Below, piece after piece: positions 23,998 to 33,313 of a stretch of 64,000 nucleotides of DNA. Position numbers and translations under genes: made by a program. Location: NCBI RefSeq assembly GCF_021405525.1, contig NZ_JAGQAG010000001.1, forward strand, positions 558,001 through 622,000. Reading direction: 5' to 3'. The stretch comes from Ruegeria pomeroyi (GTDB taxonomy: Bacteria; Pseudomonadota; Alphaproteobacteria; Rhodobacterales; Rhodobacteraceae). How positions within the stretch are numbered: the stretch's first letter is position 1; the number at the start of each line of letters is the position of its first letter. Under the pieces are notes generated by a model. It saw nothing but the letters and a program-made list of their open reading frames with translations, ran no database searches and was not told the origin of the DNA.

Positions 23998-26900
23998 ATG
24001 GTGCGCGGCATCCCCAGCGCGGCGGGCGGCTTGCTCAGCTATTTCACCCGGCACCGGACGGCGGCGAACCTGCTCTTGATGGTGTTGCTGGTGCTGGGCG
24101 CGGCGGCGATACCCAACATGCGGGCGCAGTTCTTTCCCGATGTGATCGTGCAAAATGTCTCGGTCAACGTGGAATGGGAGGGCGCCGGCCCCGAGGATGT
24201 GGACAGCGCCATCGTGCAGGTGCTGGAACCGGCGTTGCTGGCGGTCGACGGGGTGGAAAGCACCACCGCCAGTTCCCGCGAAGGGCGCGCCGATATCGAG
24301 CTGGAATTCGAGCCCGGCTGGGACATGTCGCAGGCCGCCGACGATGTGCAGGCCGCCGTCGACGCGGTCACCACCCTGCCCGAGGATGCCGAGGACCCGG
24401 CGGTGCGCCGGGGCGCCTGGCGTGACCGGGTGACCGATGTGGTGATCACCGGGCCGGTCGGTCCACAGCAACTGGCGCTCTTTACAGACGAGCTGATCGT
24501 GCGCCTGTTCGAGATCGGCGTCACCCGCACCACCATTCGAGGCATCGCCGCGCCGCGCACGGTGGTCGAGGTGTCCTCGGCCAAGCTTATCGCCAATGAT
24601 ATCTCGATGAACGAGATCGCAACCGCCATTGCCGCCGAGGTCACCGGCGACCCGGCGGGCGATGTGTCGGGGGCCAATGCGCGCATCCGAACCGGGGTGG
24701 AAAAGCGCAGGCCCGAGGATATCGCGGGCATTGTCCTGCGCTCGAACCCCGATGGCTCCAAGCTGCGGATCGCGGATGTGGCCCAGATCCGGGTCGAAGG
24801 CGTCACCCGCGACCGCTCCTATTGGGTCGGCGACCAGCCGGCCATGTCGATCCGGGTCGACCGCTCCGACCGGGGCGACGCGATCCGGGTACAGAAGCAG
24901 GTCGCCGAGGTGGTCGAGCGGATGCAGGCCAGCCTGCCCCAAGGCGTCACCATGCAGCTGATCCGCACCCGGGCCGAGGCGATCAGCGACCGTCTCAACA
25001 TTCTGGTCGACAACGGGCTGATGGGGCTGGCGCTGGTGGTGATGCTGCTGTTCCTGTTCCTGAACGCGCGCACCGCCTTCTGGGTTGCGGCGGGGATCCC
25101 GGCCTCGATGTTCGCGGCGATCGCACTGATGTATGTGGGTGGGCTGACCATCAACATGGTGTCGCTCTTTGGCCTGATCATCACGCTGGGCATCGTGGTG
25201 GACGACGCCATCGTGGTGGGCGAGCACGCCGATTTTCGCGCCCGGCGCCTGGGCGAACACCCCGTGGTCGCCGCCGAGACCGCCGCGCGCCGCATGGCAA
25301 TGCCGGTCTTTGCCGCGACGCTGACCACGATCATCGCCTTTTTCGGCCTGACCGCGATTGGCGGCCGGTTCGGCGAGCTGATCCGCGACATCCCCTTTAC
25401 CGTGATCGCGGTGCTGGCGGCCTCGCTGGTCGAGTGTTTCCTGATCCTGCCCAACCACATGTCCCATGCCATCGCCCATTCGGCCAAGGAACATTGGTAT
25501 GACTGGCCCAACCGGGTGGTGAACCGCGGCTTTCGCTGGCTGCGCGATCACCTGTTCCGGCCCTTTGTCGGCTGGGTGGTCCAGGCCCGCTATGTGGTGC
25601 TGGCCGCGACCGTCACCGTGCTGGCCAGTCAGGCGGCACTGTTCATCACCGGTGATGTGCAATGGCGGTTCTTCAACGCGCCCGAGCGCGGATCGGTCAC
25701 GGGTAATTTCATCATGGCCGAAGGCGCCACCCGCGCCGACACGCTGGAGATGATGCGCGAATTGCAGCGCGCCACCGAGGAACTGGGCCGCATCTACGAA
25801 GAGCGTCATGGCCGCAATCCGATCGACTATGTCCTGGCCGAGGTGGGCGGCAATGCCGGGCGCGGTCTGGCGGGGGCCGAGACCAAGGATGGCGACCTGT
25901 TGGGCGGTATCTCGATCGAGCTGATCGACGCCGATCTGCGCCCCTATTCCAGCTTTGCTTTTGTCGGCGAGTTGCAGGATTTCGTCACCCGCCACCCCAA
26001 GGTCGAAACGCTCAGCTTCCGTGGCTGGCGCTCGGGGCCGGGTGGCGATGCGCTGGACGTTCAGTTCTATGGCGCCTCGGCACAGGTGCTCAAGGCGGCG
26101 TCGAACGACCTTCAGGCGGCGCTGTTGCGCTATCCCGAGGTGTCGGCGGTCGAGGATGATCTGGCCTATGACAAGGAAGAGGTGGTGCTGGACCTGACCG
26201 CGCAGGGGCAGGCGATGGGCTTTACCGTCGACGCGCTGGGCCGGGCCTTGCGGGCGCGGCTCAACGGGATCGAGGCGGCCACCTATCCCGACGGTCCCCG
26301 GAGTGCCGAGATCCGGGTGGAACTGCCCGAGGGCGAACTGACCGCCGATTTTCTGGAGCGCACGCTGATGCGGGCGCCCGCCGGGGTCTATGTGCCGCTG
26401 GCCGATATCGTTTCGGTCAGCCAGCGCACCGGGTTTTCGACCGTTCGGCGCGAAAACGGCATCCGCCGGATCTCGGTCACCGGGGATATCTCCGAGGACG
26501 ACCCGGCCCGGGCCACCGAGATCTCGACCGCGCTGGAAACGCAGATCCTGCCGCGCATCGCCAGTGAACGGCAGGTCGAATGGCGCATGGCGGGGCTGAG
26601 CGAGCAGGAGGACACGTTCCTGTCCGAGGCGGCGACCGGGCTGACCCTGTGCCTGACCGGCATCTACCTGGTGCTGGCATGGATCTTTGCCAGCTGGACC
26701 CGGCCGCTGGTGGTGATGGCGATTATCCCCTTCGGCCTCGTCGGGACGATCTGGGGTCACTATATCTGGGAGGTGCCGCTGAGCATGTTCACGGTTGTGG
26801 GCCTCTTGGGCATGACCGGCATCATCATCAACGATTCCATCGTGCTGGTGACAACCATCGACGAATATGCCGAGAGCAGGGGGCTTTTGCCCTCGATCAT

Positions 26901-27399
26901 CGACGGGACGGCCGACCGCTTGCGGCCCGTTTTGCTGACCTCGCTGACCACGGTGCTGGGTCTGGCGCCGCTGCTCTATGAAAGCTCGCAACAGGCGCAA
27001 TTCCTCAAGCCCACGGTGATCACGCTGGTCTACGGGCTGGGATTTGGCGTGCTGTTGGTGCTGCTGGTGGTTCCCGCGCTGCTGGCGGTGCAGAATGATG
27101 TGGCGCGCCCGTTGTCGGCGTTGCGCCGAGCGCTGCGCGGCGGGGCGCCTCTGGCGCGTGGGGCGGTGGCGGTAAGCGGTGTGCTGACCTTGGCCTGGCT
27201 GGGTGTCACGGTGGCCTGGGTTGCGGTAACGGGCGCGCTGCCTGTCTGGATGCTGGGGCTGGTACCGCAGGTGCAGAGTTTGGCGCCGATGCCTACCGCG
27301 CTGGTGTTGTTCATTGCAGGGGCGCTTGTTGTCTGCTTGCTGGCAATGGCGGTTTCGGCACTGATCCTGATGCGCAACGCTGGACGCAAACCGGCCTGA
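23998..27399 (+). CDS. RND efflux transporter permease subunit (AcrB family)
   Basis: Proton-driven inner-membrane pump of 1133 aa. The two homologous halves are visible. Each has a first helix, a large periplasmic loop with porter sequence, and a cluster of helices. The TM4 charge motif appears as LGIVVDDAIVVGEHADF. The second half carries GIIINDSIVLVTTIDEYAESRG. It is somewhat longer than AcrB, owing to a C-terminal extension with extra hydrophobic segments (about residues 1040-1130). It is paired with the adaptor gene; the outer-membrane channel is not in the window. Substrates are unknown. Confidence 0.95.
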   Translation: MVRGIPSAAGGLLSYFTRHRTAANLLLMVLLVLGAAAIPNMRAQFFPDVIVQNVSVNVEWEGAGPEDVDSAIVQVLEPALLAVDGVESTTASSREGRADIELEFEPGWDMSQAADDVQAAVDAVTTLPEDAEDPAVRRGAWRDRVTDVVITGPVGPQQLALFTDELIVRLFEIGVTRTTIRGIAAPRTVVEVSSAKLIANDISMNEIATAIAAEVTGDPAGDVSGANARIRTGVEKRRPEDIAGIVLRSNPDGSKLRIADVAQIRVEGVTRDRSYWVGDQPAMSIRVDRSDRGDAIRVQKQVAEVVERMQASLPQGVTMQLIRTRAEAISDRLNILVDNGLMGLALVVMLLFLFLNARTAFWVAAGIPASMFAAIALMYVGGLTINMVSLFGLIITLGIVVDDAIVVGEHADFRARRLGEHPVVAAETAARRMAMPVFAATLTTIIAFFGLTAIGGRFGELIRDIPFTVIAVLAASLVECFLILPNHMSHAIAHSAKEHWYDWPNRVVNRGFRWLRDHLFRPFVGWVVQARYVVLAATVTVLASQAALFITGDVQWRFFNAPERGSVTGNFIMAEGATRADTLEMMRELQRATEELGRIYEERHGRNPIDYVLAEVGGNAGRGLAGAETKDGDLLGGISIELIDADLRPYSSFAFVGELQDFVTRHPKVETLSFRGWRSGPGGDALDVQFYGASAQVLKAASNDLQAALLRYPEVSAVEDDLAYDKEEVVLDLTAQGQAMGFTVDALGRALRARLNGIEAATYPDGPRSAEIRVELPEGELTADFLERTLMRAPAGVYVPLADIVSVSQRTGFSTVRRENGIRRISVTGDISEDDPARATEISTALETQILPRIASERQVEWRMAGLSEQEDTFLSEAATGLTLCLTGIYLVLAWIFASWTRPLVVMAIIPFGLVGTIWGHYIWEVPLSMFTVVGLLGMTGIIINDSIVLVTTIDEYAESRGLLPSIIDGTADRLRPVLLTSLTTVLGLAPLLYESSQQAQFLKPTVITLVYGLGFGVLLVLLVVPALLAVQNDVARPLSALRRALRGGAPLARGAVAVSGVLTLAWLGVTVAWVAVTGALPVWMLGLVPQVQSLAPMPTALVLFIAGALVVCLLAMAVSALILMRNAGRKPA

Positions 27400-27406
27400 G
27401 CGGGGC

Positions 27407-27826
27407 TTAGCTGGCGCGCAGCGCGATTTCCATCAGTTCGGTCACCCGGTCGATCACCGGCACCGTACCATCGCGCAAGCGGTCAATCGGGAACCAGCGT
27501 GCATCCATTGCATCGTCGCCCGCCTGCAACGTGCCCCCCTGATACCGGCAGAGCACACCGACCAGCAGGTAATGCACCACGGCCTGCCCGTTGTCGTCGT
27601 GGTGGATCAGATCGAAATGGGTCAGATAGCTCTGGGCGCGGGCCTCGATCGCGGTTTCCTCGCGCAGTTCGCGCAAGGCGGCCTCGCGCACGGTTTCGCC
27701 CCATTCCACGTGGCCGCCGGGAAAGCCCCAAAGCCCGCGCCCGGGATCCTTGCCGCGCTGCGCCAGCAACACCTGGCCCTCGTGGATCACCACGGCCAGT
27801 GCGCCGATCTTTGGCTGGGGTGTCAC
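27407..27826 (-). CDS. NUDIX hydrolase
   Basis: A 139-aa nucleoside-diphosphate-X hydrolase. The NUDIX box is complete: GGHVEWGETVREAALREL followed by REETAIEA fits Gx5Ex7REUxEExGU. The beginning (GALAVVIHEGQVLLAQRG) matches ADP-ribose or dinucleotide hydrolases. It converges with the RND pump gene across 7 bp and is 3 bp after the DsbD-like gene, with which it is probably co-transcribed. Confidence 0.93.
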   Translation of the reverse strand: MTPQPKIGALAVVIHEGQVLLAQRGKDPGRGLWGFPGGHVEWGETVREAALRELREETAIEARAQSYLTHFDLIHHDDNGQAVVHYLLVGVLCRYQGGTLQAGDDAMDARWFPIDRLRDGTVPVIDRVTELMEIALRAS

Positions 27827-27829
27827 CGA

Positions 27830-28642
27830 TCAGCCCGGCAGGCAGCCGTGGATATCCACCGCCCGCTTGGCCCCCAGTACCGTAATCCGGATGCGCGAGC
27901 GGTCGACGGCGAAGGCGGTGCCGCCGGCATTGAGGATTTCCGAACTGGCGATCAGGGTATTGCCCTGGCGCCGGGTCTGCGCCTCGCCCGCCCAGAGAGT
28001 CGGGTCGCCCGGTTCGAACACGGCAAGTTCCGAGCCGCCGGTTGAAGGCATCGCGATCCGCGCTTCGATCCGCATACCGTCCTGGCTGGGGCTGATCCGG
28101 CAAGTGGCCGAGGTCACGCCCGCCTCGGCCGCCGAATAGGGCCGCCGGGCCAGTGCCGCCACGATGGCCGGGTTGCGCGGTGCGCCAGCGTCAAGCGTAT
28201 GATCGAAGTCCAGATTGCCCGGTACGCAGATATCCTTGCAGACGCCAAATTCCATCTCGCCGCGCAGCCGCACCGGGCGGTTGGAATCCTTTGGGGTGAT
28301 CTCGATCGGCAGCACCATCTGGTCGGTATAGCCGATCGACCGCAGGCCGCTTTGCTCGAACACTTCGGGTGCGGGCCAGGTGATGCTCACCTCGCCCAGA
28401 TTGCGCGAGCCGCGCCAGTCGAAACTGGGAGGGATACCCGCTTCGCCCGGAGCGCGCCAATAGGTTTTCCAGCCCTCGGACAGGGTCATGCGGATCGCGC
28501 CCAGATAGGTGCCGCGTGGGGTCAGCCCGCCGTCGAGGATTTCGATCTGCACCAGATCGTCCAGCCCTGCGGCAGGCGCGGGATTGGCGAGCGGCAGGCT
28601 CAGCAGCGCGACAAGCGCCAAGGCAGAAAAACGGGTCGACAT
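27830..28642 (-). CDS. Stand-alone periplasmic DsbD N-domain-like protein
   Basis: An exported protein of about 270 aa with a signal peptide ending near the ANPAPAAG stretch. The mature sequence resembles the N-terminal domain of DsbD/ScsB (immunoglobulin-like fold). Supporting motifs are LSEGWKTYWRAPGEAGIPP, GYTDQMVLPI and the redox-type pair CKDIC followed by VPG. The membrane and thioredoxin-like domains of DsbD are absent, so it would need a separate electron donor. The ATG at 28642 was chosen over a TTG at 28663 because it directly precedes the signal peptide. Confidence 0.87.
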   Translation of the reverse strand: MSTRFSALALVALLSLPLANPAPAAGLDDLVQIEILDGGLTPRGTYLGAIRMTLSEGWKTYWRAPGEAGIPPSFDWRGSRNLGEVSITWPAPEVFEQSGLRSIGYTDQMVLPIEITPKDSNRPVRLRGEMEFGVCKDICVPGNLDFDHTLDAGAPRNPAIVAALARRPYSAAEAGVTSATCRISPSQDGMRIEARIAMPSTGGSELAVFEPGDPTLWAGEAQTRRQGNTLIASSEILNAGGTAFAVDRSRIRITVLGAKRAVDIHGCLPG

Positions 28643-28779
28643 GACCAATAGATGCGCTTTCAAATGCGGTTTGCCAAGTCACGATGCGGTCAACCGCGGG
28701 ATTTCCGCGCGTCCTGCCCGCTGTCCCTTGCACCCTGGCCTGCGGTTGCCCATTGTAGGGCAAAGGAGAGCCCTAGCCG

Positions 28780-29337
28780 ATGATGGACCTGACCGGAAAA
28801 CTGCTGATCGCGATGCCGGGGATGGGCGATCCGCGCTTCGAACGCTCGGTGATCTTCCTGTGCAGCCATGGCGAGGACGGTGCCATGGGGCTGATCGTGA
28901 ACAAGCCCGCCGATCTGAACGTTGCCACGCTGCTGGAGCAGCTTGAGATTTCTGCGACCTCGGCCTCTGCCGCCCGGGCGCCGGTACGGCTGGGCGGACC
29001 GGTAGAGATGGCACGCGGCTTTGTGCTGCACTCACCGGATTACGCGGGCAAGTTGCAGTCGCTGAAAGTGTCGGACGCGTTCACCATGACCGCGACGCTG
29101 GATATTCTCGAAGACATCGCGCGCGACAGCGGCCCTGCCCGCGCGGTGCTGATGCTGGGCTATTCCGGCTGGGGTCCGGGCCAACTCGAGGCGGAAATCG
29201 CCGACAATGGCTGGCTGACCGCCGAGGCGGACCCCGACATCGTGTTCGGCAGTCGTGATGAGGACAAATGGGAAGCTGCGCTGAAATCGCTCGGAATTGA
29301 CGCGCTTTTGCTGTCGGCCAGCGCCGGACACGCCTGA
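28780..29337 (+). CDS. UPF0301 protein (YqgE/AlgH family)
   Basis: A 185-aa conserved cytoplasmic protein of the YqgE/AlgH family. Signature segments are LTGKLLIAMPGMGDPRFERSV with VIFLCSHGEDGAMGLIVNKP, and the later LGYSGWGPGQLE. The role is unsettled; in some bacteria it is a regulator or lies near tRNA-modification genes. The next gene on the other strand encodes the tRNA t6A enzyme TsaC. Confidence 0.95.
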   Translation: MMDLTGKLLIAMPGMGDPRFERSVIFLCSHGEDGAMGLIVNKPADLNVATLLEQLEISATSASAARAPVRLGGPVEMARGFVLHSPDYAGKLQSLKVSDAFTMTATLDILEDIARDSGPARAVLMLGYSGWGPGQLEAEIADNGWLTAEADPDIVFGSRDEDKWEAALKSLGIDALLLSASAGHA

Positions 29338-29440
29338 TCCGATCGTGCGCCTGCGGCGCGCTCGATATCTCGTCGTCGTTCCTCCTCCTCGGTGTTTGTG
29401 GCGGCGTGACGTGCCGTCTTGCTGTTTGGGTCGTGAGGGG

Positions 29441-29480
29441 GCTGATGCCTCCGGCGGGAGTATTTTGGGCGAAATGAAGC
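29441..29480 (+). repeat. Dispersed GGAGTATTT repeat, copy A
   Basis: In the 147-bp gap between the convergent yqgE and tsaC genes, the strand reads CTCCGGCGGGAGTATTTTGG, then GCGAAATGAAG. The same core appears in copies B (49780-49844) and C/C' (61741-61872), always at a gene-end junction. It is a short non-coding element and is not transposase-linked. Confidence 0.6.
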
Positions 29481-29484
29481 GGGT

Positions 29485-30435
29485 TCAGGGCATGCGCGGG
29501 GCGGCGGCGCGGCGCAGGCGGTCGTTGATGGCAAGGCCCAGGCCGCGCTCGGGGATCGGGGCAATGGCGATGGGGTGGCCCGTTGCGTCGAGGCGGTGCA
29601 GCGCGGCAAAGAGATTGGCGGCGGCTTCGGTCAGGTCGCCGGTGGGTGAAAGGTTTTCGTCGCAGTCCACCGGGCCGAAGCCGAGAAAGACCTCGTCCTC
29701 AGAGGGGGCTGTGGCATTGAGGCGGACTGTGCTCTGAGGCGCGTAATGCGACAGCAGCTGACCCGGGGCGCTGATGTTGTCGCCCTGCTGGTGCCGCGCC
29801 AGAGGCTGGCCCAGCAGCGCCTCGATCTCTTCGGCGGGCAAGCCACCGGGACGCAGCAGGGTGGGCGTGCCGGAAAGGCCGATGATGGTCGATTCCACAC
29901 CCACGCCGCAGGGGCCTGCGTCGAGCACCGCCGCGATCCGGCCATCGAGGCCCGCCAGCACGTGATCCGCCGTGGTCGGGCTGATCCGGCCCGAAGGGTT
30001 GGCCGAGGGAGCGGCGACCGGCCGGTCGAGGGTGGCAAGCAGCGTGCGGGCGGTCGGGTGGGCGGGCACCCGCACCGCCAGCGTGTCGAGCCCGGCGGTA
30101 ACCAGCTCTGAAATCCCATGATCGGAGCGCAGTGGCAGAACCAGCGTCAGCGGGCCGGGCCAGAAGGCGGTGGCGAGCCGCTCGGCGGTTTCGGACCACT
30201 GCACATGGCGCCCGGCGGCTGCGGCGCTGGCGACATGGGCGATCAGCGGGTTGAAGCTGGGCCGTCCCTTGGCGGCATAGATGCCGGCCACCGCTTGCCC
30301 GTTGGTGGCATCGCCGCCGAGGCCATAGACCGTCTCGGTCGGGAAGGCGACAAGCTGGCCGTCCCGCAACAGCTCTGCCGCGCGGGCGATGCCGTCTCGA
30401 TCGGCGGCAAGGCGAAGGGTGTGTTGGACAGGCAT
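29485..30435 (-). CDS. tsaC: Threonylcarbamoyl-AMP synthase (TsaC/Sua5)
   Basis: Makes the threonylcarbamoyl-adenylate used for the t6A modification of tRNA. The 316-aa length and two-domain form fit Sua5. The N-terminal YrdC domain has LVAFPTETVYGLG near residue 30, AKGRPSFNPLIAHV and the KRxR-equivalent region. It is followed by a C-terminal Sua5 domain (APGQLLSHYAPQSTVRL). The frame is open to 30531, but the conserved start is the ATG at 30435. An acyl-CoA dehydrogenase is divergently transcribed. Confidence 0.94.
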   Translation of the reverse strand: MPVQHTLRLAADRDGIARAAELLRDGQLVAFPTETVYGLGGDATNGQAVAGIYAAKGRPSFNPLIAHVASAAAAGRHVQWSETAERLATAFWPGPLTLVLPLRSDHGISELVTAGLDTLAVRVPAHPTARTLLATLDRPVAAPSANPSGRISPTTADHVLAGLDGRIAAVLDAGPCGVGVESTIIGLSGTPTLLRPGGLPAEEIEALLGQPLARHQQGDNISAPGQLLSHYAPQSTVRLNATAPSEDEVFLGFGPVDCDENLSPTGDLTEAAANLFAALHRLDATGHPIAIAPIPERGLGLAINDRLRRAAAPRMP

Positions 30436-30560
30436 GGCGGGGTGACGCGGCGTTTTGGTTGCTTGCCGGATGGCTCTGGATAGGTAATCGGACAAGCCTT
30501 GATACATACCGATGCGCCCGCGGCTTGCCAAGCCGCCAAGACCACCACCGAGGGGACCTC

Positions 30561-32264
30561 ATGCCGTACCGTTCGCCCGTGACCGATTATACGTTCCTGC
30601 TGAGCCATGTGGTGGGATATGACCGGGTGTCCGGGACCGAGAAATATGCCGAGGCGGGTGCCGATATGGTGAGCGCTATCCTGACCGAGGCAGGGCGGAT
30701 GTGCGACGAGGTGATGGCGCCCTTGCAACGCGGTGGCGATCTGAACCCTGCGCGGCTGGAAAACGGGGCGCTGCGCAGCTCGCCCGGCTTTGCCGAAGGA
30801 TGGAAGGCCATTGCCGAAGGCGGCTGGATCGGGATGAGCGGGTCGCCGGAGCATGGCGGCATGGGCCTGCCGATGGCCGTCACCACCGCCGTGAACGACA
30901 TGATGAGCGGTGCCTGCCTGTCGCTGCAACTGGCGCCGCTGATGAGCCAGGGCCAGATCGAGGCGCTGGAGCACCATGCCAGCGACGCGATCAAGGAGCT
31001 GTACCTGCCCAAGCTGATCTCGGGCGAGTGGTCGGGCACGATGAACCTGACCGAACCGCAGGCCGGGTCGGATGTGGGCGCGCTGAGCTCCAAGGCCGAG
31101 CCCAATGGCGACGGCACCTATGCGGTGACCGGGCAGAAGATCTTCATCAGCTGGGGCGACAACGATTTCTGCGACAATGTCTGCCACCTGGTGCTGGCAC
31201 GGCTGCCCGATGGTGTGCCCGGGACCAAGGGCATCTCGCTGTTCCTGGTGCCGCGCAACCTGCCGGATGAAAATGGCAATGCGGGCGTGGCCAATAGCCT
31301 CAAGGTGGTGTCGCTGGAGCACAAGATGGGCCTGCATGGCTCTCCTACATGCGTGATGCAATATGACGGAGCCACCGGCTGGCTGGTGGGCGAGGAACAT
31401 GGCGGCATGGCGGCCATGTTCACCATGATGAACAACGCGCGCCTTGGCGTGGGCGGGCAGGGCGTTGGCGTGGCCGAGGCAGCCTGGCAGCACGCGATGG
31501 CCTATGCGATGGAGCGCAAGCAGGGCAAATCGGCCTCGGGCACCATAGCCGATCATGCCGATGTGCGGCGGATGCTGACCAGCATGAAGGCCGATGTCTT
31601 TGCCGCCCGCGCGATCCTGATGGCCTGCGCCGTGGCGATCGACATGGGCAATGCGACCGGATCGGCCGAGTGGAAGGCGCGCGCCGCGTTCCTGACCCCG
31701 ATTGCCAAGGCATTTGGAACAGACACGGGTATCGCGGTCTCGGAAACCGGGGTGCAGGTGCATGGCGGCATGGGCTTTATCGAGGAAACCGGTGCGGCGC
31801 AGTTTTATCGCGATGTGCGGGTGACTGCGATCTACGAAGGCACCAACGGCATTCAGGCGATGGACCTGGTGGCGCGCAAGATGATGGATGGGGGCGAGGC
31901 GGCCGCCAAGCTGCTGGACGAGATCGAGGACCACGCCGAGCGCGCCCGTGGTCGCCTGCCGGAGCTGGCCGGACCCGTCTGGGAGGCGACCGAGACCCTG
32001 CGCGAGGCCACCGAATGGATGGTGGCGCAAGGTGAGTTGAACGACCGCTTTGCCGGGGCAGTGCCATTCCTGCGCGCCTTTGCGCGGGTGTTGGGCGGCC
32101 ATTTCCACCTGATCGCGGCGCTGACCGATCCCAGTGGCGCGCGCGAGAAACTGGCGCGGTATTACATCAACGCGCTGTTGCCCGAACATGTCGGCCTGCT
32201 CGAACAGGCGCAGGGCGGTTGTGCCGACCTGTATGCCATCAGCCTTGAAGAGCTGTCGGCGTGA
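30561..32264 (+). CDS. Acyl-CoA dehydrogenase, DmdC-like
   Basis: FAD flavoprotein of 567 aa, longer than ordinary acyl-CoA dehydrogenases (about 380 aa) because of a C-terminal extension. Standard elements are MNLTEPQAGSDVG (FAD/acyl binding), GVQVHGGMGFIEETG, and the catalytic base Glu426 in YEGTNGIQAMDLVARK. In roseobacters this length class includes DmdC, which oxidises 3-methylmercaptopropionyl-CoA in DMSP breakdown. That assignment here is an inference, and a fatty-acid role is equally possible. Its stop overlaps the MBL gene (TGATG), implying a joint pathway. Confidence 0.92.
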   Translation: MPYRSPVTDYTFLLSHVVGYDRVSGTEKYAEAGADMVSAILTEAGRMCDEVMAPLQRGGDLNPARLENGALRSSPGFAEGWKAIAEGGWIGMSGSPEHGGMGLPMAVTTAVNDMMSGACLSLQLAPLMSQGQIEALEHHASDAIKELYLPKLISGEWSGTMNLTEPQAGSDVGALSSKAEPNGDGTYAVTGQKIFISWGDNDFCDNVCHLVLARLPDGVPGTKGISLFLVPRNLPDENGNAGVANSLKVVSLEHKMGLHGSPTCVMQYDGATGWLVGEEHGGMAAMFTMMNNARLGVGGQGVGVAEAAWQHAMAYAMERKQGKSASGTIADHADVRRMLTSMKADVFAARAILMACAVAIDMGNATGSAEWKARAAFLTPIAKAFGTDTGIAVSETGVQVHGGMGFIEETGAAQFYRDVRVTAIYEGTNGIQAMDLVARKMMDGGEAAAKLLDEIEDHAERARGRLPELAGPVWEATETLREATEWMVAQGELNDRFAGAVPFLRAFARVLGGHFHLIAALTDPSGAREKLARYYINALLPEHVGLLEQAQGGCADLYAISLEELSA

Positions 32265-33310
32265 TGGATCGGACACCGGGCCTGGCCATGCGCTACCCCT
32301 GGGACGAGCCGCCTGCCCATGGCTCTGCGATCGAGGTGGCCGAGGGCGTCTTATGGATGCGCCTGCCGCTGCCGATGAAGCTCGATCACGTCAATGTCTA
32401 TGCGCTGGATGATGGCGATGGCTGGACGGTGATTGACACCGGTTTTTCGTCAAAAAAGACGCGCGGCATCTGGCAGGCGCTGATCGACGGGCCGCTGGCT
32501 GGCAAGCCGGTGCGCCGGGTGGTCGTGACCCATCACCACCCCGACCATATGGGCAATGCAGGCTGGTTCCAGTCCGAACTGGGTGCCGAGCTGGTCACCA
32601 CGCGCACCGCATGGTTGTTCTCGCGCATGCTGACGCTGGACGTGCAGGAGACCTGGCCCGAGGAAACGCTCGACTATTACCGCAGCGCGGGCATGGCGCC
32701 CGAAATCCTGGCAAAGCGTATGGCCGAGCGGCCGTTCAACTTTGCCGATATGGTCTATCCGATGCCGCTGGGGTTCACCCGGATCAAGCAGGGCGACGTG
32801 TTCCGCATGGGCGGGCGCGACTGGGACGTGCATATGGGTAACGGCCACGCGCCCGAACATGCGACCTTCTGGAGCCGCGATGACAATCTGGTCATCACCG
32901 GCGACCAGATCCTCAGCTCGATCAGCCCCAATATCGGCGTCTATGCGACCGAACCGATGGCCGACCCGCTGGCCGACTGGCTGGAAACCTGTGAACGGCT
33001 GGCACCGTTGGCACGTCCCGAGCATCTGGCGCTGGGCGGGCACAAGCTGCCCTTTACCGGGTTGCCGATCCGGATGCGGCAACTGATCGACAACCATCAT
33101 GGCGCGCTGAAGCGTCTGCGCGACCATCTCGATACGCCAAAAGCGGCCTCGGACTGTTTTGCGCCGCTGTTCAAGCGCACCATTGGCGAGGGCGAGTACG
33201 GGCTGGCGCTGGTTGAAGCGGTTGCCCATGTCAACCATCTCTATCATACCGGAGAGGTGACACGGACCCGGCGCGCGGATGGCGCCTGGCTCTATCAGCG
33301 GAAAGGATGA
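32264..33310 (+). CDS. MBL-fold metallo-hydrolase
   Basis: A 348-aa metallo-beta-lactamase fold hydrolase. The metal motif HxHxDH is present as THHHPDHMG (His90-His95). Downstream are GNGHAPEH and LGGHKLPF, supplying the further ligands. The ATG overlaps the acyl-CoA dehydrogenase stop; a GTG one codon earlier is possible. The family covers thioesterases and lactonases, so with this neighbour an acyl-thioester hydrolase is plausible. DUF6173 follows by 3 bp. Confidence 0.9.
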   Translation: MDRTPGLAMRYPWDEPPAHGSAIEVAEGVLWMRLPLPMKLDHVNVYALDDGDGWTVIDTGFSSKKTRGIWQALIDGPLAGKPVRRVVVTHHHPDHMGNAGWFQSELGAELVTTRTAWLFSRMLTLDVQETWPEETLDYYRSAGMAPEILAKRMAERPFNFADMVYPMPLGFTRIKQGDVFRMGGRDWDVHMGNGHAPEHATFWSRDDNLVITGDQILSSISPNIGVYATEPMADPLADWLETCERLAPLARPEHLALGGHKLPFTGLPIRMRQLIDNHHGALKRLRDHLDTPKAASDCFAPLFKRTIGEGEYGLALVEAVAHVNHLYHTGEVTRTRRADGAWLYQRKG

Positions 33311-33313
33311 GCC

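Noticed and set aside
22261-27000. Open frame of 1579 codons on the minus strand
   Set aside because: It lies antisense to moaB, the RND adaptor and RND pump genes, all with clear domains. Long antisense frames are expected where third positions are GC-rich; the translation is low-complexity (Gln, His, Arg, Gly).
30243-32276. Open frame of 677 codons on the minus strand
   Set aside because: Antisense to the acyl-CoA dehydrogenase gene, with no recognisable motif; treated as a composition effect.
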